From the NCBI RefSeq assembly GCF_036181745.1, contig NZ_CP108080.1, forward strand, positions 4,839,501 through 4,903,500: DNA of 64,000 nucleotides, in the 5' to 3' direction. The notes below the pieces were generated by a model. That model searched no databases, was not told where the DNA came from, and saw only the letters and a list, made by a program, of their open reading frames with translations. Both the position numbers and the translations under genes were made by a program. Of this stretch, positions 26,876 to 35,538 are shown one piece after another. How positions within the stretch are numbered: the first letter of the stretch is position 1; each line of letters begins with the position of its first letter. This stretch comes from Streptomyces sp. NBC_00259 (GTDB lineage Bacteria; Actinomycetota; Actinomycetes; Streptomycetales; Streptomycetaceae).

Positions 26876-26916
26876 AGCGGGGCCGGACAAGACCGGGGGT
26901 CTTGTCCGGCCCCGCT
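26876..26916. terminator. Bidirectional terminator between sigQ and kinase gene
   Basis: A perfect 19-bp stem with a three-base loop between convergent genes. It is preceded by a run of ACGGGGG-like units (26831-26870). Confidence 0.85.
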
Positions 26917-26943
26917 CCGCGTGCGCGCCGTACTCCCGCGCCA

Positions 26944-27603
26944 CTACGTGCGTTGCCGGGCCGCTTCCCCGGCCGTGGGCGCCGGTGAGCGGCGGCAGCG
27001 GCCCGCCGCCGCGGCGGCGAGGCGGCCGAGGGCCTCGGCCTTGTCGCAGGGGTGGGCGCCGAGGGTGGTCTGGCGGGCGACGATGCCGCGTTCGGCGCGC
27101 ATCAGGCGCCAGCCGCGGCGGAGCAGGAAGAGAACGGACTTGCGGCCCTCGCGGAGGTCGCGCAGCAACCGGCGGCGGAACGTGGTCGAGGGGCGGCCGC
27201 GCAGGCAGAGCGCGTCGGCGAGCACGTCGAGGTCCTGGCAGCGGGTGATGATGTCCGCCGCGAAGATGCCCTCGGCGACGAACAGCGGCGTGCGTTCGAC
27301 GGCGAGGCTCTCACGGCCGATCCGGGAGCTGGTGGCGATGTCGTAGACGGGCACGGTCGTCCGTCCCGTACGGCACAGCTCGACGACCGCGGCGACGGCG
27401 GCGTCGGCGTCCCAGGAGGCGGGGGAGTCCCAGTCGATGTCCGTGGTGCCCGTGACCAGCGGGAGGGTGGGGTCGTCCGCCTCCTTGTAGAAGTCGTCGA
27501 GGCGCAGCACCGGGAGGCCGGAGCGGGCGGCGAGGGACGACTTTCCGGAGCCGGAGGGTCCGGAGAGCAGGACGACGCGTGTCGGCGGGGGTTGGGAACT
27601 CAC
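26944..27603 (-). CDS. Uridine kinase-like P-loop protein
   Basis: 219 residues. RVVLLSGPSGSGKSSLAA is the Walker A loop. LRLDDFYKEADDPTLP and DWDSPASWD correspond to the nucleoside-binding and DFDHP-like regions of uridine kinase. The lid region carries RRRLLRDLREGRKS. It probably phosphorylates uridine/cytidine or a related small molecule; the family also contains uncharacterised members, so the substrate is uncertain. The start GTG 27603 has no strong Shine-Dalgarno sequence. No nucleoside-regulon operator is visible upstream. Confidence 0.8.
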   Translation of the reverse strand: MSSQPPPTRVVLLSGPSGSGKSSLAARSGLPVLRLDDFYKEADDPTLPLVTGTTDIDWDSPASWDADAAVAAVVELCRTGRTTVPVYDIATSSRIGRESLAVERTPLFVAEGIFAADIITRCQDLDVLADALCLRGRPSTTFRRRLLRDLREGRKSVLFLLRRGWRLMRAERGIVARQTTLGAHPCDKAEALGRLAAAAAGRCRRSPAPTAGEAARQRT

Positions 27604-27723
27604 GGGACACCAGTGTGAGGCATTGACCCGTGCAGGGGACCCCCGGGAGGTCCGGTTGGTATCGAGCGTCACATGCCAACTACGCTGCGCAGTCATCCGG
27701 TTACTTCTGAAGGCAGGATTCGC

Positions 27724-28068
27724 ATGGCAGGCAAGAAGTTGCTCAGGGCGGCCGGGCTCACCGTCACCGCGGTGGGTGCGGCGCTCGGCGCCGGGGTCGG
27801 CACGGCCCAGGCGGCCCCGGCGGGCGAGCACGATCCGTCGGCGTCGGTGCAGGCACTGGCGGACACCGTCGGGTACGTGAGCCGGCCGGTGAAGAGCGTT
27901 CCGCTCAACCCGCTCGCGCACACCGGTGTGGACCCGCTGGACAACGGGGTCGGCACGCAGGTCGCCGACTTCAAGTCGCTCGACACCACGGGCCTCACGG
28001 GCTCTCTCGGCACGCCGGGCGAGGTTCCGGTCGCCGGGCCGCTGCTCGGCGGTCTCATCCCGGGGTGA
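27724..28068 (+). CDS. Secreted protein of unknown function
   Basis: 114 residues. Signal peptide MAGKKLLRAAGLTVTAVGA, with the cleavage site at AQAA-PA. The mature region has no Cys and includes VPLNPLAHTGVDPLDNGVGTQVADFKSLDTTGLTGSL and ends GPLLGGLIPG. It resembles the small secreted protein at 21560 in size and in its Leu/Gly/Pro-rich end. GAAGG precedes ATG 27724. It is divergent from the uridine-kinase-like gene. Function not recognised. Confidence 0.8.
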   Translation: MAGKKLLRAAGLTVTAVGAALGAGVGTAQAAPAGEHDPSASVQALADTVGYVSRPVKSVPLNPLAHTGVDPLDNGVGTQVADFKSLDTTGLTGSLGTPGEVPVAGPLLGGLIPG

Positions 28069-28086
28069 GCGTCGGCGCGTAGGGGA

Positions 28087-28116
28087 ACGGGCCCGGGGAT
28101 CGCTCCCCGGGCCCGT
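28087..28116. terminator. Bidirectional terminator
   Basis: A perfect 13-bp stem with loop TCGC between the convergent secreted-protein gene and the deoC operon's last gene. Confidence 0.85.
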
Positions 28117-28133
28117 CGTCCGTCCTCGATGCC

Positions 28134-29054
28134 TCAGTACGCCGAGCCGGACGCGCCCAGCGACCCCGTGGGGTGCCAGACCGTCTTCGTCTCCAGGAGC
28201 GCGGTCATCCGGTGGGTGCCCGGGTCCGCCGACCAGTCCTCGGCGCGCGGGCGCAGGACCCGCTTGAGGTTGTCGGCGGCGGCGACCTCCAGCTCCTTGG
28301 CGAGCTGTTCGCCGGCGCCGGTCAGATCGATCGCGTTGACGTCCTGGTGCGCGGCCAGCGGGGCCGCGATCTCGGCCGTGCGGCCGGACAGGACGTTGAC
28401 GACGCCGCCGGGGAGGTCGGACGTGGCCAGCACCTCGCCGAGCGAGAGCGCCGGCAGCGGGGCCTTCTCCGAGGCGATCACCACGGTCGTGTTGCCGGTC
28501 GCGATCGCCGGGGCGATCACCGAGACCAGGCCCAGGAAGGACGAGTCCTGCGGGGCGAGGACGGTGACGACACCCGTCGGCTCGGGGGTGGACAGATTGA
28601 AGAACGGGCCCGCGACCGGGTTCGCCCCGCCCACGACCTGGCCGATCTTGTCCGTCCAGCCCGCGTACCAGACCCAGCGGTCGATCGCCGCGTCCACGAC
28701 CGCGGCGGCCTTGGACTTGGACAGCCCCTCGGCGTCGGCGACCTCGCGCACGAACTGGTCCCTGCGCCCCTCCAGCATCTCGGCGACGCGGTAGAGGATC
28801 TGGCCCCGGTTGTACGCCGTCGCGCCCGACCAGGCGCCGAACGCCTTGCGTGCCGCGACGACCGCGTCACGGGCGTCCTTGCGGGACGAGAGAGGCGCGT
28901 TGGCCAGCCACTTGCCCTTGCCCGCCGCGCCAGCGGCTGATGTCGCTGTGGTCACCTCGTACACCCGGCCGCTCTCGCTACGGGGGAACTTGCCCCCGAC
29001 GTACAGCTTGTAGGTCTTGAAGACGGACAGACGCGTCTGCTCAGCGGCGCTCAT
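28134..29054 (-). CDS. Short aldehyde dehydrogenase-like protein
   Basis: 306 residues, against 480-500 for the family. The NAD-binding half is recognisable: YKLYVGGKFPRSESGRVYEV, WYAGWTDKIGQVVGG, GVVTVLAPQDSSFLGLVSVIAPAIATGNTTVVIASEKAPLPAL and LPGGVVNVLSG. After that the sequence loses the ALDH pattern and ends without the Cys motif (GQxC). It probably has no dehydrogenase activity by itself and may pair with the full-length enzyme, whose stop overlaps its ATG. No frameshift is apparent; the two are separate, overlapping genes. Confidence 0.85.
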   Translation of the reverse strand: MSAAEQTRLSVFKTYKLYVGGKFPRSESGRVYEVTTATSAAGAAGKGKWLANAPLSSRKDARDAVVAARKAFGAWSGATAYNRGQILYRVAEMLEGRRDQFVREVADAEGLSKSKAAAVVDAAIDRWVWYAGWTDKIGQVVGGANPVAGPFFNLSTPEPTGVVTVLAPQDSSFLGLVSVIAPAIATGNTTVVIASEKAPLPALSLGEVLATSDLPGGVVNVLSGRTAEIAAPLAAHQDVNAIDLTGAGEQLAKELEVAAADNLKRVLRPRAEDWSADPGTHRMTALLETKTVWHPTGSLGASGSAY

Positions 29055-30526
29055 CGGCGCTCCCCTTCCGGGGTCGACGGGGCGAGGTAGGCCTCCAGGC
29101 CGTGTCGGCCGCCCTCGCGGCCGAAGCCCGATTCCTTGTAGCCGCCGAAGGGCGAGGTCGGGTCGAACTTGTTGAAGGTGTTGGCCCAGACGACGCCCGC
29201 GCGGAGCTTGCCGGCCACCGCGAGGATCCGGGAACCCTTCTCCGTCCAGATGCCCGCCGACAGGCCGTACTGGCTGTTGTTGGCCTTGGCGACGGCCTCG
29301 TCCGGCGTACGGAACGTCAGCACCGACAGCACCGGGCCGAAGATCTCGTCGCGGGCGACGGTGTGCGCCTGGGTGACGTTCGTGAAGAGCGTCGGGGCGA
29401 ACCAGTAGCCGGACGAGGGCAGCTCGCACGGCGCGGTCCAGCGCTCGGCGCCCTCCGCCTCGCCGGTCTCGGCGAGCGCCGTGATCCGGGCCAGCTGCTC
29501 GGCCGAGTTGATCGCGCCGATGTCGGTGTTCTTGTCCAGCGGGTCGCCGAGGCGCAGGGTCGACAGACGGCGCTTGAGCGAGTCGAGCAGCTCGTCGTGG
29601 ATCGACTCCTGCACGAGGAGCCGGGAGCCCGCGCAGCAGACCTGGCCCTGGTTGAAGAAGATGCCGCCGACGATGCCCTCGACGGCCTGGTCGATGGGGG
29701 CGTCGTCGAAGACGATGTTGGCGCCCTTGCCGCCCAGCTCCAGGGTGACCTTCTTGTCCGTGCCGGCCACGGAGCGGGCGATGGCCTTGCCGACCGCGGT
29801 GGAGCCGGTGAAGGCCACCTTGGCGACGTCCGGGTGCTCGACGAGCGCCGCGCCCGTGTCGCCGTAGCCGGGAAGGATGTTGACGACGCCCTTCGGCAGC
29901 CCGGCCTGGCGGCAGATGTCGGCGAAGAAGAGCGCGGACAGCGGGGTCGTCTCGGCCGGCTTCAGCACCACCGTGTTGCCGGTGGCGAGCGCCGGGGCGA
30001 TCTTCCACGCGAGCATGAGGAGCGGGAAGTTCCAGGGGATGACCTGGCCGGCGACGCCGAGCGGGCGCGGGTTCGGCCCGTAGCCCGCGTGGTCGAGCTT
30101 GTCGGCCCAGCCCGCGTAGTAGAAGAAGTGCGCGGCGACCAGCGGGAGGTCCGCGTCGCGGGTCTCCCTGATCGGCTTTCCGTTGTCCAGGGTCTCCAGG
30201 ACGGCCAGCTCGCGGCTGCGCTCCTGGATGATCCGGGCGATACGGAAGAGGTACTTGGCGCGCTCGGAGCCCGGCAGCGCGGACCACTTCTCGAACGCCT
30301 TGCGCGCCGCCTTCACGGCCCGGTCGACGTCGTCGGCTCCCGCCTGGGCGACCTCGGCGAGGACCTCCTCGGTGGACGGGGAGACGGTCTTGAAGACCTT
30401 GCCGTCGGCGGCGTCGGTGAACTCGCCGTCGATGAACAGGCCGTACGACGGGGCGATGTCGACGACCGAGCGCGATTCGGGTGCGGGTGCGTACTCGAAC
30501 ACTGATGTCTGCTTGTCCATGGTCAT
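29051..30526 (-). CDS. Aldehyde dehydrogenase
   Basis: 491 residues. All ALDH motifs are present: VIPWNFPLLMLAWKIAPALATGNTVVLKPAE, FTGSTAVGK, the general base Glu in LELGGKGA and the nucleophile in GQVCCAGSR, then EIFGPVLSV and NSQYGLSAGIWT. It starts six bases after the deoC stop, so the two are one operon. deoC releases acetaldehyde, and this enzyme could oxidise it to acetate with NAD(P) (inference). The start is ATG 30526 or ATG 30520. Confidence 0.93.
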   Translation of the reverse strand: MTMDKQTSVFEYAPAPESRSVVDIAPSYGLFIDGEFTDAADGKVFKTVSPSTEEVLAEVAQAGADDVDRAVKAARKAFEKWSALPGSERAKYLFRIARIIQERSRELAVLETLDNGKPIRETRDADLPLVAAHFFYYAGWADKLDHAGYGPNPRPLGVAGQVIPWNFPLLMLAWKIAPALATGNTVVLKPAETTPLSALFFADICRQAGLPKGVVNILPGYGDTGAALVEHPDVAKVAFTGSTAVGKAIARSVAGTDKKVTLELGGKGANIVFDDAPIDQAVEGIVGGIFFNQGQVCCAGSRLLVQESIHDELLDSLKRRLSTLRLGDPLDKNTDIGAINSAEQLARITALAETGEAEGAERWTAPCELPSSGYWFAPTLFTNVTQAHTVARDEIFGPVLSVLTFRTPDEAVAKANNSQYGLSAGIWTEKGSRILAVAGKLRAGVVWANTFNKFDPTSPFGGYKESGFGREGGRHGLEAYLAPSTPEGERR

Positions 30527-30532
30527 GGGGTC

Positions 30533-31486
30533 TCAGTCCACCGTCACGTAGTCGGGGCCGGAGTAACGGCCGGTCGCCAGCTTCTGGCGCTGCATCAGCA
30601 GGTCGTTCAGCAGGCTGGACGCGCCGAAACGGAACCAGTGGTTGTCCAGCCAGTCCTGGCCGGCGGTCTCGTTGACGAGCACCAGGAACTTGATCGCGTC
30701 CTTGGTGGTGCGGATGCCGCCGGCGGGCTTCACGCCCACCTGCACGCCGGTCTGAGCCCGGAAGTCGCGGACGGCTTCGAGCATGAGCAGGGTGTTCGCC
30801 GGGGTCGCGTTGACCGCGACCTTTCCGGTCGACGTCTTGATGAAGTCGGCCCCGGCCATCATGCCGAGCCAGGAGGCGCGGCGGATGTTGTCGTACGTGG
30901 AGAGCTCGCCGGTCTCGAAGATGACCTTGAGCCGTGCGGCGCCGGAGGCGTCCTTCACGGCGCGGATCTCCTCGAAGACCTTCATGTAGTCGCCCGCGAG
31001 GAAGGCGCCGCGGTCGATCACCATGTCGATCTCGTCCGCGCCCGCCGCGACCGCGTCACGGGTGTCCGCGAGCTTGACGCCGAGGGCGGCGCGGCCGGCC
31101 GGGAAGGCGGTGGCGACGGAGGCGACCTTCACGTCGGATCCGCCCAGGGCGGCCTTGGCGGTGGCCACCATGTCGGGATAGACGCAGACGGCGGCGGTCC
31201 TGGGGGTCGTGCGGTCGGTGGGATCGGGATGGACGGCCTTGGCGGCGAGCGCCCGGACCTTGCCCGGGGTGTCCGCGCCTTCCAGCGTCGTCAGGTCGAT
31301 CATCGAGATGGCCAGATCGATCGCGTACGCCTTGGCCGTCGTCTTGATCGAGCGGGTGCCGAGGGACGCGGCGCGCGCTTCCAGGCCGACAGAATCGACC
31401 CCGGGCAGCCCGTGCAGGAAGCGGCGCAGTGCGCTGTCGGACGAGGTCACGTCAGCGAATGCAGGTGCAATGGTGGGCATGGTCAC
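30533..31486 (-). CDS. deoC: Deoxyribose-phosphate aldolase
   Basis: 317 residues. It cleaves deoxyribose-5-phosphate into acetaldehyde and glyceraldehyde-3-phosphate. DEIDMVIDRGAFLAGDY contains the proton-relay Asp, FIKTSTGK the Schiff-base Lys, and GVKPAGGIRT the second Lys. The N-terminal 50 residues are longer than in E. coli. GTG 31486 is preferred over ATG 31480 because the -10 box TATGCT lies six bases before it and no Shine-Dalgarno sequence exists, so a leaderless mRNA is likely. The promoter contains operator site D. Confidence 0.94.
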   Translation of the reverse strand: MTMPTIAPAFADVTSSDSALRRFLHGLPGVDSVGLEARAASLGTRSIKTTAKAYAIDLAISMIDLTTLEGADTPGKVRALAAKAVHPDPTDRTTPRTAAVCVYPDMVATAKAALGGSDVKVASVATAFPAGRAALGVKLADTRDAVAAGADEIDMVIDRGAFLAGDYMKVFEEIRAVKDASGAARLKVIFETGELSTYDNIRRASWLGMMAGADFIKTSTGKVAVNATPANTLLMLEAVRDFRAQTGVQVGVKPAGGIRTTKDAIKFLVLVNETAGQDWLDNHWFRFGASSLLNDLLMQRQKLATGRYSGPDYVTVD

Positions 31487-31492
31487 CAGACC

Positions 31493-31524
31493 AGCATATC
31501 TACGCGCGTAGCGACCTGTACAGA
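31493..31524 (-). promoter_or_regulatory. deoC promoter with nucleoside-regulon operator (site D)
   Basis: On the minus strand, TGTACA, an 18-base spacer and TATGCT (31498-31493) form a promoter. The perfect core CTACGCGCGTAG (31500-31511) fills most of the spacer. The PH-like gene starts divergently at 31580 and might also be affected. Confidence 0.75.
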
Positions 31525-31579
31525 GGGCACCCGGGACTCTCCGTGGGAGCTGAGGGGCGCATGGGGCAGAATCGGGAGC

Positions 31580-32206
31580 ATGAAGAGCCCCCAGCAGCCG
31601 CCCGCCGAGCCGGTCTACGCCGACCGCGCCTACCGTTCGCTCTCCGCCCTCATGGGCGGGGTGCTGCTGCTCGCGCTCACCGCCTGGATCGGCGGCGACG
31701 CGGTGTTCCAGGGCGAGGGGCGCGCGCCCTGGATCGGGATCGCGGGGCTCGTGGTGCTGGTGCCGTTGATCGTCGCCTTCACGCTGCGGCCCGCCGTGTT
31801 CGCCAACGACGACCGGATCCGGATCAGGAACCCGTTCCGCACGATCACGGTGCCCTGGGCCGCGGTCGCCCGAGTGCGCGCCGGGTACACCAGCGAGGTC
31901 GTCACGCAGGAGGGTGCGAAGTACCAGCTGTGGGCCGTGCCGGTGTCGCTGCGGCAGCGCAAGATCGCCGCGCGCCGGCAGGCGAAGGCCGCCCGCGACG
32001 AGGCGCGTGGCCGTGGGAGCGACAGTGCCGCCGATTCCCCCGTCGCGCCCGGCGACCGGACCATCGCCGAGCTGCGGGAGCTGGCCGAGCAGGGCGCGTC
32101 CCGGCCGAGCGCGAAGGGCGAGCCGCAGGTGCGCTGGGCCTACGAGGTCATCGGGCCGGTGGCCGTGGGCGCGATCGCCCTCGTGGTGCTGCTCGCCGTG
32201 GGGTGA
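31580..32206 (+). CDS. PH-domain-like membrane protein
   Basis: 208 residues. Two N-terminal membrane helices (about 22-38 and 50-68) precede a small beta-rich domain (LRPAVFANDDRIRIRNPFRTITVPWAAVARVRAGYTSEVVTQEGAKYQLWAVPVSLR), which is the bacterial PH-like pattern. A charged, Ala-rich stretch and a last C-terminal helix (VIGPVAVGAIALVVLLAVG) follow. No function is known to me. It is divergent from deoC. From memory, an orthologue is next to deoC in S. coelicolor too. Confidence 0.75.
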   Translation: MKSPQQPPAEPVYADRAYRSLSALMGGVLLLALTAWIGGDAVFQGEGRAPWIGIAGLVVLVPLIVAFTLRPAVFANDDRIRIRNPFRTITVPWAAVARVRAGYTSEVVTQEGAKYQLWAVPVSLRQRKIAARRQAKAARDEARGRGSDSAADSPVAPGDRTIAELRELAEQGASRPSAKGEPQVRWAYEVIGPVAVGAIALVVLLAVG

Positions 32207-32375
32207 CTCCTCCGGTGGCGCCCCGCGCCGGGCGAAGGCGGCTCCGGGCCCCGCGAGCGACGCTCCGAGGGGCCTCGCGTGAAGATCCCGCGCGGCCATG
32301 TGAACCGCTTTCTTTCTAGCGCTCCACTGTGTCGTTCCGCCGACACCCGGAGTCCAGGAGACCCCCAAGGGGCAA

Positions 32376-32398
32376 CGGCCTGATGAACCATCAGGCCG
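32376..32398 (+). terminator. Hairpin downstream of PH-like gene
   Basis: A perfect 10-bp stem (CGGCCTGATG/CATCAGGCCG) with a three-base loop and no T-run. It may end the PH-like transcript. The region 32207-32375 shows nothing else. Confidence 0.45.
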
Positions 32399-32401
32399 AC
32401 A

Positions 32402-32417
32402 ATTGGTTTAGACCCCA
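32402..32417 (+). promoter_or_regulatory. DasR-like site candidate
   Basis: ATTGGTTTAGACCCCA matches 12 of 16 positions of the DasR consensus ACTGGTCTAGACCACT, with the TGGT and AGACC blocks intact. It lies 59 bases before the DUF1508-like gene. This is only a motif match. Confidence 0.3.
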
Positions 32418-32475
32418 ACCGTCACGTGCCTCTCCATAAATTTGCTCCCGCCGACACAGTGGGGGTGGGGGCAAG

Positions 32476-32862
32476 ATGAAGCAGCCCGAGGAGGGCGGCA
32501 GATCTGCCGTTTCCGGCACCAGATGTCTGATCGACATCGATGCCAGAGGCGCTTACGGATGGAGGCTGATCGCCCAGAACGGGCGCGTCGTGGCCGTATC
32601 GGCCTGTACCTACCAGGAGCACGGCGCCTGCCGCGACGCGTTCGAGGTGCTGTGCACCCGGCACGCGGACATGGCGGGCGGGGTCCAGCACGCGCCCGAG
32701 GGCAACGGCTGGATGTGGTTGCTGCGGGACGCGGAGGGCACGCCGACGGCCGTCTCCGGTCGCGCCTATGAGCGCCATTCCACGTGCCGTTCGGCGTACG
32801 AGCGGTTCAGGGCACTGCTCGGCGAGGAGGGGGAGGTGCTGCTCTCCGCAACTGCCTCGTAA
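32476..32862 (+). CDS. DUF1508/YegP-like small protein
   Basis: 128 residues. It contains two imperfect repeats. The first, YGWRLIAQNGRVVAVSACTYQEHGACRDAFEVL, and the second, NGWMWLLRDAEGTPTAVSGRAYERHSTCRSAYERF, each follow the pattern W-x-L-x(3)-G-x(2)-V-x-S-x(4)-Y-x(3)-C. This is the YegP/DUF1508 fold. No signal peptide is present. GGGGG precedes ATG 32476. Function unknown. It is the first gene of the accessory-looking stretch. Confidence 0.75.
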   Translation: MKQPEEGGRSAVSGTRCLIDIDARGAYGWRLIAQNGRVVAVSACTYQEHGACRDAFEVLCTRHADMAGGVQHAPEGNGWMWLLRDAEGTPTAVSGRAYERHSTCRSAYERFRALLGEEGEVLLSATAS

Positions 32863-33227
32863 CCGGATGTTGCCCTTAGGGTGCACCTCGTTCACATCTT
32901 GGTGCGCGCATGTCAACGCTGTGCCATGAGCGTCACTGCTGTGACGACTGAAACGACGGGTTCGCCGAGACGGTCCTGCGCCGGCCCGGTCCGGCCCGGC
33001 CGAGGGGTCCGGTCCACCGCCCACCGCGGTGGACCGGACCCTTCGTTGTGCGGAGCGCCGGTCCGGCAGCCGACCTCGGCCGGCTTCCCGGCCGGTTCCC
33101 GCTGGAGGTTCCCCCCTGGGAACCCCTCGTTCACGGTGGATTGCTCGCCGATACGCCGGCTCCCGACAGCGTCACGGGCGCACCCGGATTCGTGTGGTGC
33201 GAACGCGTGGTGAGGGAGGGGACTTCA
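32863..33227 (+). other. Intergenic region before the Pst-like operon
   Basis: 365 bases without a supported gene. It holds the terminator at 33005-33041 and two single GTTCAC words (32890-32895, 33129-33134), which could be PHO-box halves but lack the 11-base direct repeat. A good ribosome-binding site (GGAGGGG) ends the region just before GTG 33228. Confidence 0.5.
33005..33041 (+). terminator. Strong terminator before pstC-like gene
   Basis: A perfect 16-bp stem with loop CCACC followed by TTCGTTGT. It should isolate the Pst-like operon from the DUF1508-like gene. Confidence 0.8.
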
Positions 33228-34226
33228 GTGGCAACCGCGACCGGCGTCGAGGACGAGCCGCGCCGACTGCATGCCGATTCGGGGCTGCCCGACCGGCTGT
33301 TCAGGGGCACGCTGCGAGGCGGCGGTGCCGCCGTGCTGGCGATCATGCTCCTGGTGGGCGGCTTTCTGACCTACCGCGCCTGGCAGGCGCTGGAAGTGGC
33401 GGAGTTCTCGTTCCTCACCACCGAGGCATGGGAACCGGGCTCCGGGAACTTCGGTGTCGCGGCCGTGCTGGTCGGTACGGTGCTGATCGCCTCGGTCGCC
33501 ATCGTCATCGCGGTGCCGCTCGCGACCGGAACCGCGCTGTACATCTGCGAGTACGCACCGGCCCGGTTCAGGCGCACGCTCATCAGCCTGGTCGACCTGA
33601 TGGCCGCCGTGCCGTCCGTGGTCTACGGCCTGTGGGGCATGTTCTTCCTGGAGGGCCAGGCCATCGGGGTGGCGCGCTGGCTGTCGACGTACTTCGGCTG
33701 GTTCCCGCCCTTCACGGTGGACGGAGCCGATCCCCACGACCCGCTGAACTCCGCGACCGTCTACACCTCTTCCACCTTCATCGCCGGCATCGTCGTGGCG
33801 ATGATGGTCGCGCCGGTCATCTGCTCCATCATGCGCGAGGTCTTCTCCCAGGCCCCCGTCGGCGAGCGCGAGGGCGCACTGGCCCTGGGCGCCACACGCT
33901 GGGGCATGATCCGCTCCGTGGTGCTGCCCTTCGGCAAGGGCGGCATGATCGGCGGCACCATGCTGGGCCTCGGCCGTGCACTCGGCGAGACGATCGCCGT
34001 CTTCCTCGTCATCTCGCCGGTCTTCGTCATCCAGCCGCACGTCCTGCAGGCCGGCACCAGTTCCGTCTCGTCGCTGATCGCCCTGCGCTACGGCGAGGCC
34101 GGCGCGTTCGAGATGTCGGCGCTGATGGCCGCGGGCCTCGCGCTCTTCCTCATGACGCTCGTCGTCAACTTCGTCGCCTCCTCGATCGTCGCCCGGAGCC
34201 GCTCCGGCGCCGCGTCCGATGCCTGA
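33228..34226 (+). CDS. pstC: Pst-type phosphate ABC permease, PstC-like
   Basis: 332 residues with six membrane helices. The permease core reads IAVPLATGTALYICEYAPARFRRTLISLVDLMAAVPSVVYGLWG and the EAA-type loop EREGALALGATRWGMIRSVVLPFGKGGMIGG, with GRALGETIAV after it. These match PstC. It forms the phosphate channel with PstA. The start GTG 33228 has GGAGGGG six bases upstream. Its stop lies just inside the next reading frame, so the operon is tightly packed. No phoU gene is seen in the cluster. Confidence 0.9.
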   Translation: MATATGVEDEPRRLHADSGLPDRLFRGTLRGGGAAVLAIMLLVGGFLTYRAWQALEVAEFSFLTTEAWEPGSGNFGVAAVLVGTVLIASVAIVIAVPLATGTALYICEYAPARFRRTLISLVDLMAAVPSVVYGLWGMFFLEGQAIGVARWLSTYFGWFPPFTVDGADPHDPLNSATVYTSSTFIAGIVVAMMVAPVICSIMREVFSQAPVGEREGALALGATRWGMIRSVVLPFGKGGMIGGTMLGLGRALGETIAVFLVISPVFVIQPHVLQAGTSSVSSLIALRYGEAGAFEMSALMAAGLALFLMTLVVNFVASSIVARSRSGAASDA

Positions 34227-34263
34227 CCCGACCAACCCGACACAGAAGGAGGGCGGCAACCGC

Positions 34264-35538
34264 ATGGGTACGCTCGCCACCGAGTCGACTCCCGGCACGG
34301 GACCGGGCACGGAGCCGAAGGCAGCGGCCGACGTCGCGACGAGTCCGCCCGCCGCCGTCGGGCCGAAGCGCCCGGAGACGCGCCGCAGCACCTCCGGTCT
34401 GCGCGCGACCGACGTGTACGCCTGCGTGGGCGCCGCCGCGGCGTCGCTCAGCATCACCGGGCTGCTGTACACGCGCCTGACCGGGTTCTCCGGGTTCCTG
34501 GGCTTCGTCGTCACCGCGTACGCGGTCTTCATCGCCCTCTACGCGCTGCTGGTCTCGTTCGACGAGGACGGTCCGGCCGTACGGGACCGCATCGTGTCCG
34601 CGGTCGTCCACAGCATGGGTCTGCTGCTGATGACGGCGCTCGTCTTCGTCGTCGTCTACACCCTCTGGGAAGGGCGGCGCGCGCTGTGGCACCTGAACTT
34701 CTTCATCGAGGACATGGTCCTCGCGGGGCCGCTGCAGCCGCTCACCGTGGGCGGCATCCGTCACGCGTTCATCGGCACGCTGATCCAGATCGCCCTGGCC
34801 CTGGCCATCACGGTGCCGGCGGGCCTGCTGTGCGCGGTCTTCCTCAACGAGGTCCCGGGCCGCTACTCCCGCCTGGTCCGCACCATCGTCGAGGCGATGA
34901 CCGCGCTGCCGTCCATCGTGGCGGGCCTGTTCATCTACGCCCTGGCCATCGTGGCCCTCGGAATGGAGAAGTCCGGCTTCGCCGCCTCGCTGGCCATCAC
35001 CGTGATGATGCTGCCGATCGTGATCCGGGCCGCCGACGTCGTCATCCGGCTGGTGCCCGGCACCCTGCGTGAGGCCTCCTACGCGCTGGGCGCGCCGCGC
35101 TGGCGGACGGCCTGGCACGTCGTGCTGCCCACGGCCCGGTCCGGGCTGACCACCTCCGTGATCCTCGGCACCGCGCGCGGCATCGGCGAGACCTCGCCGG
35201 TGCTGCTGACCGCCGGCTTCACGACGGCCACCAACCTCGACCCGCTCTCCGCGCCGATGGTCTCCCTGCCGTTGGCGACCTTCCAGCTCGTGAAGTCCCC
35301 GGAACAGGCCTTCATCGACCGCGGCTTCGGCACGGCCGCCACGCTGCTGGGGCTCGTGCTCGTGCTCTTCGTCATCGCCCGGGTCATCGGCGGCCGCGGT
35401 CCGGGCCAGCTGACCAGGCGCCAGCTGCACCGCCGTGTCCTCGGATCGCGCAAGGACCTGCACCGCATCGAATCGGGTCGCCGTACCGGCCGGTTCTCCA
35501 CCGCACCCGCCCAGGAACCCACAAGGAGACACCCGTGA
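34264..35538 (+). CDS. pstA: Pst-type phosphate ABC permease, PstA-like, with N-terminal extension
   Basis: 424 residues, longer than the usual 280-300. About 45 polar residues and three extra helices precede the standard six-helix PstA core. The core has ALAITVPAGLLCAVFLNEVPG, VEAMTALPSIVAGLFIYAL and the EAA loop REASYALGAPRWRTAWHVVLPTARSGL. AAGGAGG (34246-34252) supports ATG 34264. ATG 34219, overlapping the pstC stop, would add 15 residues. The stop overlaps the next GTG (GTGA). Confidence 0.9.
   Translation: MGTLATESTPGTGPGTEPKAAADVATSPPAAVGPKRPETRRSTSGLRATDVYACVGAAAASLSITGLLYTRLTGFSGFLGFVVTAYAVFIALYALLVSFDEDGPAVRDRIVSAVVHSMGLLLMTALVFVVVYTLWEGRRALWHLNFFIEDMVLAGPLQPLTVGGIRHAFIGTLIQIALALAITVPAGLLCAVFLNEVPGRYSRLVRTIVEAMTALPSIVAGLFIYALAIVALGMEKSGFAASLAITVMMLPIVIRAADVVIRLVPGTLREASYALGAPRWRTAWHVVLPTARSGLTTSVILGTARGIGETSPVLLTAGFTTATNLDPLSAPMVSLPLATFQLVKSPEQAFIDRGFGTAATLLGLVLVLFVIARVIGGRGPGQLTRRQLHRRVLGSRKDLHRIESGRRTGRFSTAPAQEPTRRHP

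Noticed and set aside
32890..33134. Possible PHO boxes (GTTCAC words) before the pstC-like gene
   Set aside because: Only single GTTCAC words occur at 32890 and 33129. The 11-base direct repeats required for PhoP binding are not convincing.
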